A stretch of DNA of 64,000 bases from Solwaraspora sp. WMMA2065. GTDB taxonomy: Bacteria > Actinomycetota > Actinomycetes > Mycobacteriales > Micromonosporaceae. The position numbers and the translations under genes are program-made. A model generated the notes under the pieces. The model was not told the DNA's origin. It was given only the letters and a program-made list of their open reading frames with translations, and searched no databases. Of this stretch, positions 61,279 to 64,000 are shown one piece after another. The DNA lies in NCBI RefSeq assembly GCF_030345075.1, contig NZ_CP128361.1:5270001-5334000 (forward strand), written 5' to 3'. Numbering within the stretch: position 1 is the first letter of the stretch; each line of letters begins with the position of its first letter.

Positions 61279-62175
61279 ATGATCACTGTCACCGGTGCCG
61301 CCGGCCAGCTGGGCCGGTTGGTCGTCGACGAGCTGCTGGATGGCGGGCTGCCACCGGCGCAGCTCGTCGCCGTCGTACGGAACCCGGACAAGGCCGACGA
61401 CCTCGCCGCACGCGGCGTACAGGTCCGGCACGGGGACTACGACCAGCCGCAGACTCTCGGGCCGGCCCTGGCCGGGACCCGCAAGCTGCTGCTGATCAGC
61501 GGCAGCGAGGTCGGCCGGCGGATCGACCAGCATCGCAACGCGGTGGCGGCGGCGAAGGCGGCCGGAGTCGACCTGATCGCGTACACCAGCATCCTCAAGG
61601 CCGACACCAGCAGCGTCCCGTTGGCCGCCGAACACCTCGCCACCGAACAGCTGATCCGGGACAGCGGCCTGCCGTTCGTGCTGCTGCGCAACGGCTGGTA
61701 CCTGGAGAACTACACCGGATCGGTGCTGCCGCAGGCGCTCGCCACCGGCAGCGTGCTGGGTGCTGCCGGCTCGGGTCGGGTCGCCGCCGCGACCCGGGCC
61801 GACTTCGCCGCCGCAGCCGTCGCGGTGTTGACCGCCCCGGCACCCGCCGGCGCCGCTGCCAACGCCGGCACCGCCGGCACCGTGTACGAGCTTGGCGGCG
61901 ACGAGCCCTTCACCCTGGCGGAGTTGGCCGCCGAGATCAGCCGGCACAGTGGGCGGGAGATCGGCTACCAGGATCTTCCGGCCGACGTCTACGCCAAGGC
62001 GCTGACCGACGCCGGGGTACCGGAGGCGTTCGCCAGCGTGCTGGCCGCCTCCGACGTCGGCATCGCCCGGGGCGACCTGACCACCGACAGCGGCGACCTC
62101 GCCCGACTGATCGGCCGGCCCACCACGTCGCTCGGCGAAGCTGTCCGGGCCGCCCTGGCCGGCCTACCGGGCTGA
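61279..62175 (+). CDS. NmrA-like / SDR family NAD(P)-binding oxidoreductase
   Basis: 298 residues from ATG 61279, preceded by AGGAG at 61268-61272. The Rossmann motif TGAAGQLGRLVVDELL (5-20) and VRNPDKADDLAARGVQVRHG, a typical NADPH-selecting segment, open the protein. It continues GVDLIAYTSILKADTS and RNGWYLENYTGS, matching quinone oxidoreductase 2 (QorB)/NmrA-like proteins. These reduce quinones or sense NADP(H) redox state. The last 12 bp overlap the convergent Dam methylase gene. Confidence 0.88.
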   Translation: MITVTGAAGQLGRLVVDELLDGGLPPAQLVAVVRNPDKADDLAARGVQVRHGDYDQPQTLGPALAGTRKLLLISGSEVGRRIDQHRNAVAAAKAAGVDLIAYTSILKADTSSVPLAAEHLATEQLIRDSGLPFVLLRNGWYLENYTGSVLPQALATGSVLGAAGSGRVAAATRADFAAAAVAVLTAPAPAGAAANAGTAGTVYELGGDEPFTLAELAAEISRHSGREIGYQDLPADVYAKALTDAGVPEAFASVLAASDVGIARGDLTTDSGDLARLIGRPTTSLGEAVRAALAGLPG

Positions 62176-63042
62176 TCCGCCACTCGGCAGCTGATAGTTG
62201 GTGACGAGCAGATCCCAGCTGCCCCGCTTCGCCGACTGCAGGTTAATGTCCCGGCGGGTCGCCATCCGGGTGATCAGGAAATCCGCGCCGAACAGCTCCC
62301 GCACGAACGGCGTGTCGCTGTTGGTCAGGGTCAGCCGGACGCCGCGCCGGCTGGCCCGTACCATCGCGTCCCGCAGCCGCACGTGATCGGCCGGCCCGAA
62401 CTGCGCCGAGGTGTACCGCCGAAAGTCAGCCCAGCCGCCGAGCGGTACGTACGGTGGATCCAGGTAGACCCAGTCGTCGGCGGCGGCCTCGTCGAGCTGC
62501 TCGGCGAAGTCGGCCACCCGTAGGTCAACTCCGGCCAGTGCGTGCGCGGCGTCCAGTAATACCCGCCGGTTGTAGTACGGCCGGTCGTAGGCGCCGTATG
62601 GCGCGTTGAACTCGCCCCGTCGGTTGACCCGCCACAGCCCACGGAACGCCGTCTTGTTCAGGTAGATCACCCGGACCGCGCGTTCCAGATCGGAACAGTC
62701 TGTCGGCGACCGGCGGCGTACCGCCGCGAAGTGCTCCGGCGTGTTCGGTTGCTCGTCCAGCAGCCGCATCACCGCTTCGGGGTCGCGGGCGACCTCCCGG
62801 AAACAGACGATCAACTCAGGGTTGGCGTCACTGAGCACCGCCCGCTGCGGCGCCAGCTCGAAGAAGACCGCTCCGCTGCCGAGGAACGGCTCCCGGTAGC
62901 TGCCGGTGAACGGCGGCGCCGCGGCGACGAGGGCGGCGGCGTACCGGGTCTTCCCGCCCGCCCACTTGAGGAACGACCTACCGTCCGCCCTGGTGGTGGA
63001 GCGCGCGGACCTGGCGCCGGCCCGGATCATGGAGCGGATCAT
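62164..63042 (-). CDS. dam: DNA adenine methyltransferase, Dam/MboI type
   Basis: 292 residues from ATG 63042 (ATG 63030 is four codons later). Alpha-type N6-adenine methylase order: [11 protein letters not shown] (AdoMet site), [15 protein letters not shown] (FxGxG), a target-recognition middle ([20 protein letters not shown]), and the catalytic [10 protein letters not shown]. The family methylates adenine, usually in GATC; the site here is not known. It overlaps the Nudix gene by ~65 bp and is read with it and the glycosyltransferase. No restriction endonuclease adjoins it, so it may be an orphan methylase. Confidence 0.9.
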   Translation of the reverse strand: MIRSMIRAGARSARSTTRADGRSFLKWAGGKTRYAAALVAAAPPFTGSYREPFLGSGAVFFELAPQRAVLSDANPELIVCFREVARDPEAVMRLLDEQPNTPEHFAAVRRRSPTDCSDLERAVRVIYLNKTAFRGLWRVNRRGEFNAPYGAYDRPYYNRRVLLDAAHALAGVDLRVADFAEQLDEAAADDWVYLDPPYVPLGGWADFRRYTSAQFGPADHVRLRDAMVRASRRGVRLTLTNSDTPFVRELFGADFLITRMATRRDINLQSAKRGSWDLLVTNYQLPSGGSAR

Positions 63043-63460
63043 ACGGGGCGGTGACCCGCCAGGCGTAGTGCGGCGAGGCGAGGAATTCGGCGAGCAGGCT
63101 CGCCGAGCCGGGAGCGAACGGCCGGCCGTCGCTGATCTGGTCCGGCCGCAGGAACTCCATCGCGGCACCCTCGCCGAGCCGGACGTCGCACTGCCGGGCA
63201 CGGGTGGAGCCGAAGTAGTAGTGCGCCGTCCGCTGCGGGTTCAGCTGCCGGCGGCAGAACAACCGTAACCCGTGCTCGGGGCGCAACCCGGTCTCCTCGG
63301 CGAGTTCGCGTAACGCCGCCTGCTCCGGTGTCTCCCCGGGCTCGCAGTGCCCGCCCGGCACGCACCAGGCGTGCGGATGGCTCGGCGCGTTGCCGTCCCG
63401 TAGCTGCAGCAGCACGGAACCCGCCGGATCGACCAGTAACACCGCGGCGACGTCACCCAT
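62978..63460 (-). CDS. Nudix hydrolase
   Basis: 160 residues from ATG 63460 ([20 protein letters not shown]). A complete Nudix box is present: [20 protein letters not shown] followed by ETGL, preceded by WCVPGG. The family cleaves nucleoside diphosphates linked to another group; the substrate is not clear (MutT-like sanitising or a sugar nucleotide are both possible). It overlaps the glycosyltransferase by 8 bp and the Dam gene by ~65 bp, so all three form one translationally linked operon. Confidence 0.9.
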   Translation of the reverse strand: MGDVAAVLLVDPAGSVLLQLRDGNAPSHPHAWCVPGGHCEPGETPEQAALRELAEETGLRPEHGLRLFCRRQLNPQRTAHYYFGSTRARQCDVRLGEGAAMEFLRPDQISDGRPFAPGSASLLAEFLASPHYAWRVTAPYDPLHDPGRRQVRALHHQGGR

Positions 63461-64000
63461 CGGTCCAGTGTGCGGCCGAACCGCCGGTGACGGGGGCGAG
63501 CGCCGAAAGCTGGTCGGCGTGGCGGGCGATTCCACCCGGATGTGCGAGCCGGGTGGCGATTTCGGCCGGTGCCGGCAGCCTCGACATCAGCTCGGCCGCG
63601 TAGGCCACCCCACTGGCCGGACCGGTCTCGGCCAGCAGCTCGGCGAGCAACTGCGGGGTCACCTCCTCGGGTGCGCAGCCCAGGCCGAGCCGGTGCCGTC
63701 GAACCAGGTCGGCGTTGCCGAACTGGTCGCCGCCGTGCGGCAGGACCAGTTGCCGTACCCCGGAACAGATCGCGCCCATCATCGTCCCGGAGCCGCCGTG
63801 GTGCACCACGGCGGAGCAGCCGGCGAGCACCTGGTGCAGCGGCAGCCAGCCGGCGGGCCGGACGTTGCCCGGCAGCGGCCCGAGCGCCGTCACGTCGGTG
63901 TCGGCGCCGAGGGCCAGCACGAACTCCGCGTCGGTCTGCGCGGCGGCGTCGATGGTGCGGCGCAGTCCGGTCAACCCGGCCAGCGCCGGCACCACGGTAC
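63453..64000 (-). CDS. GT1-family glycosyltransferase (macrolide-type), 5' part outside window
   Basis: The C-terminal ~180 residues are visible and the frame is open to the right edge. Hallmarks of the nucleotide-sugar-binding domain: [60 protein letters not shown], as in MGT/DesVII-type enzymes that glycosylate macrolides or polyketides. The catalytic N-terminal domain is not seen, so the acceptor is unknown. A neighbouring natural-product or self-resistance cluster is possible beyond the edge. Confidence 0.88.
   Translation of the reverse strand, partial: TVVPALAGLTGLRRTIDAAAQTDAEFVLALGADTDVTALGPLPGNVRPAGWLPLHQVLAGCSAVVHHGGSGTMMGAICSGVRQLVLPHGGDQFGNADLVRRHRLGLGCAPEEVTPQLLAELLAETGPASGVAYAAELMSRLPAPAEIATRLAHPGGIARHADQLSALAPVTGGSAAHWTDG

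Overview
The window is high-GC DNA with actinomycete codon use, a LAL-type LuxR regulator, actinobacterial type VII secretion (T7SS) genes and many IS and RIT elements. It most resembles a Micromonosporaceae chromosome (Micromonospora/Salinispora-like). No rRNA or strictly diagnostic gene is present, so the family assignment is an inference.

Region 1 (1-29.5 kb) is a T7SS locus built around one enormous gene. On the + strand lie a truncated ricin-lectin gene, a mycosin-like S8 protein whose catalytic His and Ser are replaced, a fusion of a right-handed beta-helix to an EccA/CbbX-type AAA+ ATPase, and an ECF-type sigma factor. Convergent to them is a single 16.2-kb gene for a 5,399-residue protein. 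It has a T7SS-type helical N-terminus, membrane segments, 35-residue repeats, a HExxH zincin motif, an OTU-like Cys/His domain, a long coiled coil, six Gly/Ser-rich beta-hairpin modules and a second HExxH region. Divergent from it are a WXG100-like protein with a beta-rich tail and two paralogous 101-residue WXG100 proteins. Facing these are eccC (FtsK/SpoIIIE type, three nucleotide-binding domains) and a single-pass membrane protein. EccB, EccD and EccE are not in the window. The simplest reading is that EccC and the membrane protein export the WXG100 pair and the giant protein, helped by the AAA+ protein.

Region 2 (29.6-53.0 kb) is a mobile-element graveyard. It ends in a tyrosine integrase, truncated at its 5' end by an IS256 copy, next to the 3' end of tRNA-Arg(ACG). 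Several elements are nested: an IS630 inserted in a group II intron remnant is itself split by an intact group II intron immediately before the codon for its catalytic Glu; a three-recombinase RIT element sits in an IS256 transposase; an IS66 is fused in frame to the tail of an IS256 transposase. Internally deleted, MITE-like and inverted-duplicated derivatives are also present. The only evident cargo is an ArsR-type regulator/MFS exporter pair, an orphan P-loop kinase-histidine phosphatase fusion, and fragments of unknown genes.

Region 3 (53.0-64 kb) looks like ordinary chromosome: tRNA-Arg and tRNA-Ser, a Bcr/CflA-type drug exporter, a secreted trypsin-like protease, a class III nucleotide cyclase, a 1,033-residue LuxR-family regulator, a DUF5995-like protein, an NmrA-type NAD(P)-binding protein, and an overlapping glycosyltransferase-Nudix-Dam methylase operon that runs off the right edge.
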